Positions 61,960 to 64,000 of a stretch of 64,000 nucleotides of DNA are shown in pieces. The translations under genes and the position numbers were made by a program. Positions within the stretch are counted from its first letter, which is position 1, and each line of letters opens with the position of its first letter. Under the pieces are notes generated by a model. The model was not told the origin of the DNA and ran no database searches. It saw only the letters and a list, made by a program, of their open reading frames with translations. The DNA lies in the NCBI RefSeq assembly GCF_012396505.1, contig NZ_JAAXPN010000001.1, forward strand, positions 124,001-188,000, in the 5' to 3' direction. The DNA is from Periweissella fabalis. Lineage in GTDB: Bacteria; Bacillota; Bacilli; Lactobacillales; Lactobacillaceae.

Positions 61960-62450
61960 TTCGCACTCTTTCCACTCTTCACCAAGGCCTCAAATTCCGC
62001 ATCATTCCGTGCATCCTCGGCCTTAATTTCATCAACGCGGCGTTGGTGGCGGCCACCTTCAAATTCGGCATCCAAGAAGGTCTTAACTAAGACTTCCGCG
62101 AGGCCAGGGCCGACAACCCGTGAGCCTAGTGCTAAGATATTAGCATCATTATGACGGCGGGCGTATTCAGCAGAAAAGGCATCACTAACCGGTGCGGCCC
62201 GGACACCTTCAACTTTATTGGCCGCTAATGAAATGCCAATTCCGGTTCCGCAAATGGCAATCCCTAAATCCGCTTCATGGTCGCGAATTGCTTCACCAAC
62301 GCGTTTACCATAAATCGGATAGTCCGTGCTATCAGTATTAAGTGTGCCATAGTCTTTAATTTCATAACCTAAACTTGCCACGTATGGTTTCAATATTTCC
62401 TTTAATTCAAAACCAGCGTGATCTGAGCCAAAAGCAATAATCTTTGTCAT
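61938..62450 (-). CDS. rpiB: Ribose-5-phosphate isomerase B, C-terminus extended into a repeat
   Basis: 170 residues from ATG 62450 (GAGGAA upstream). IIAFGSDHAGFELKE, ICGTGIGISLAANKV and ARRHNDANILALGSRVV are RpiB/LacAB motifs, with active-site Cys in the second. RpiB is usually about 150 residues; the extra tail GKSAKSAKSRA is encoded by repeats of GAGTGCGAA that belong to hairpin element C. Confidence 0.92.
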   Translation of the reverse strand: MTKIIAFGSDHAGFELKEILKPYVASLGYEIKDYGTLNTDSTDYPIYGKRVGEAIRDHEADLGIAICGTGIGISLAANKVEGVRAAPVSDAFSAEYARRHNDANILALGSRVVGPGLAEVLVKTFLDAEFEGGRHQRRVDEIKAEDARNDAEFEALVKSGKSAKSAKSRA

Positions 62451-62642
62451 ATTAAGTTCCTCGTATTCTATTAAAAGCTTACTAGATAGTCGTTCTTCTT
62501 CCAATATACCGTTATCTGAAAACGCTGTCAATTCATCTGAGTTTAAAGATTTTTAATAGCTATTAATGTAACAGACTGTTAGAATTAAGTGAGTATTTGA
62601 AGTTAAAATACATACTTATAATTAAAGGATTGGACTGATAAT

Positions 62643-63200
62643 ATGGATAACTACATTGATAATCTAACTTTATTTGGCAACATTGATGACAACGAGAATT
62701 TAGATGATGCTCAAAAGTTTGATTTTGTTAATCAAACAATGATGGCCTATGAAAGTGTTAATCTTTTGACACAAGCACAAGCATATATTGAGGAATATGT
62801 TGAAGAATTAGGAGTTGATAAGGCATCTGATCTCGAAGCTGATTTGGAAGATGCAATGTTGGTAATTCAACCAATTACCTTCCAAGTAACAGCCTTAGCT
62901 AAGCGCGCTGGTGACTTGGCGGCGGCTTTGATTAGCGATGAAGGCACTGATGACATGGCAGCCGAATCACAAGTTATCATGGATATCTTGCATGATTTTC
63001 AAGCTCAATTGCAAGTTGAATTAGGTAAATTAAATGCCCTTGTCGATGCATTAGGCAATCTTGATGAAGAGGCTAATCAATTAACAGATAGCTTAGAACT
63101 ATTGGCGACTTATTTAGTCAACGTCTTCTTGCTTGCAGGTATTCAACTACTTGAACCAATGGAAGATGAAGATGATCATGCCGGACACAATCACGAATAA
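62643..63200 (+). CDS. Acidic helical protein of unknown function with His-rich tail
   Basis: 185 residues, strongly acidic, no membrane helix apart from one hydrophobic helix near 160-172 (YLVNVFLLAGIQLL). Ends DEDDHAGHNHE, a possible metal-binding tail. No domain recognised. AAAGGA lies before the ATG. Confidence 0.65.
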   Translation: MDNYIDNLTLFGNIDDNENLDDAQKFDFVNQTMMAYESVNLLTQAQAYIEEYVEELGVDKASDLEADLEDAMLVIQPITFQVTALAKRAGDLAAALISDEGTDDMAAESQVIMDILHDFQAQLQVELGKLNALVDALGNLDEEANQLTDSLELLATYLVNVFLLAGIQLLEPMEDEDDHAGHNHE

Positions 63201-63236
63201 TTATTATAGTAGTAATTAGTTAAAAATTTGTATGTA

Positions 63237-63268
63237 ACGACCCCGATTAAGCGGTGGTCGTTTTTTTG
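63237..63268 (+). terminator. Terminator after the acidic protein gene
   Basis: ACGACCCCCG-like arm pairs with CGGTGGTCGTTTTTTT. Confidence 0.75.
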
Positions 63269-63393
63269 TTGTAAAATTTGTGAATTAATCACAAGAGTGT
63301 TGATAAAATACAAGTTTAAGTAATAAAATCAAATAATAAGTTATTGAACATGTTGTGCCATAAATGTCATTAATAAACAAAAATCTATTAATA

Positions 63394-63414
63394 GTAAACA
63401 AGTTATCTGTTTAC
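63394..63414. promoter_or_regulatory. Isolated operator-like palindrome
   Basis: GTAAAC-N9-GTTTAC. The stretch 63269-64000 is very AT-rich; besides this site I see no convincing gene in it. Confidence 0.3.
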
Positions 63415-64000
63415 TTCGATAATAGTATAAATAGTTTTAAATCTACAATATATAATAATTATTTTACTAAAAAAATCCAATAAAAACATGCAATTGTTTG
63501 ATGTATGAATAAGTTAAAATTTATTGATATAGAGGTAATTTAAGCTTTATTTTCTTCAATAATTTTAGCCATAAAAGTAATTAAAAGTTCAACTAGGCTA
63601 ATATATATTGGTTGACGTATTTGTTTAGTAAACATAAACTGAATTAAGGCTTGCTTAATAAGGCATTTACTAAACAAGACCTGAAATTTAGTTGATACTG
63701 AAAATGGCTTAAAAATTAACTTAAAATTAATTATAAAGATTAGCAATCAGTAATATAAAATCGATTTTTGAATATAATTAAAGTTATTTTGATAACTTAG
63801 GGGCAAGAAAATTTAAGTTAGTTACGATAAATTTAGGTTGTAAAATTTATTTAAAAAAATACAATCATTTTTGTAGGTAATCACTTGAAATACGTTTTTT
63901 TAGCATACGGTTAAATTAGATTAGAAAATAAAACAGCAAAATTGATGTGTAAGCTGGGGGATCTAACTAGAGAGTAGGGGTTTAAAAACTTAGATAAAAA

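Noticed and set aside
63540-63746. Open frame of 68 codons on the minus strand
   Set aside because: TTG start without ribosome site in extremely AT-rich DNA. It could be the relic of a gene, but nothing supports translation.

Overview
The window is low-GC Gram-positive DNA, most likely from a heterofermentative Lactobacillaceae in or near Weissella/Leuconostoc. The grounds are AT-rich intergenic DNA with strong AGGAGG-type ribosome sites, a malolactic enzyme, an OatA-type O-acetyltransferase, class A sortase, LysM-NlpC/P60 hydrolase, LytTR/LiaF-like signalling, a POT peptide transporter and a galactose cluster. The genus is inferred from gene content only. There is no rRNA, tRNA, CRISPR array, prophage or replication origin.

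Layout. 1-4530: polyphosphate operon (ppx, ppk, second ppx, 28-residue membrane peptide). 4.8-16 kb: glutamine/polar amino acid permease fusion, a LytTR regulator with a LiaF-like membrane protein, a BcrAB-like ABC exporter, sortase, a large membrane protein whose only plausible start is ATT, an MFS carrier and an orphan amino-acid ATPase. 16.3-22.2 kb: galactose cluster (galK, a twice-broken GPH transporter, galM, two tandem LacI regulators) behind a consensus promoter with a cre-like site. 22.3-32 kb: two tandem D,D-carboxypeptidases, dtpT, an unknown membrane protein, a PPM phosphatase, a zinc-type ABC pair without ATPase, a divergent Zur-like regulator and a LysM-NlpC hydrolase. 32-44 kb: phosphatase, CadD-type transporter, antiporter with a leader attenuator, drug MFS, acyltransferase, two oxidoreductase/hydrolase genes, a frameshifted cupin, PadR and TetR modules. 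44-51 kb: an IS1341-type TnpB element with a nonsense codon, MORN/OatA pair, GlsB-type stress protein, GDPD and a frameshifted acetyltransferase. 51-64 kb: malolactic enzyme, shikimate genes aroD/aroF/aroB, a two-gene AAA ATPase plus TOPRIM/RloB-like defence pair, three small membrane proteins, rpiB and an acidic unknown.

Regulation visible in sequence: TGTWAH-N5-TGTWAH (WalR-type) boxes before two of the three wall hydrolase genes and a one-mismatch version before the third; two Zur-like palindromes between znuA-like and fur-like genes; a LytTR-type 21-bp direct repeat; PadR and TetR operators; a probable leaderless tetR mRNA.

Unexplained structure: (1) a family of four 110-112 bp nested palindromes (39307, 53234, 61728, 61848) of nearly constant length whose stems differ in sequence but keep pairing; (2) a second family of shorter palindromes that serve as terminators and carry conserved outer arms; (3) three RNA candidates: a minus-strand small RNA with C-rich loops at 32236-32354, an attenuator before the antiporter at 34836-34924, and a terminated structured RNA at 37660-37823. 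Four genes are broken (GPH transporter, cupin, TnpB, GNAT).
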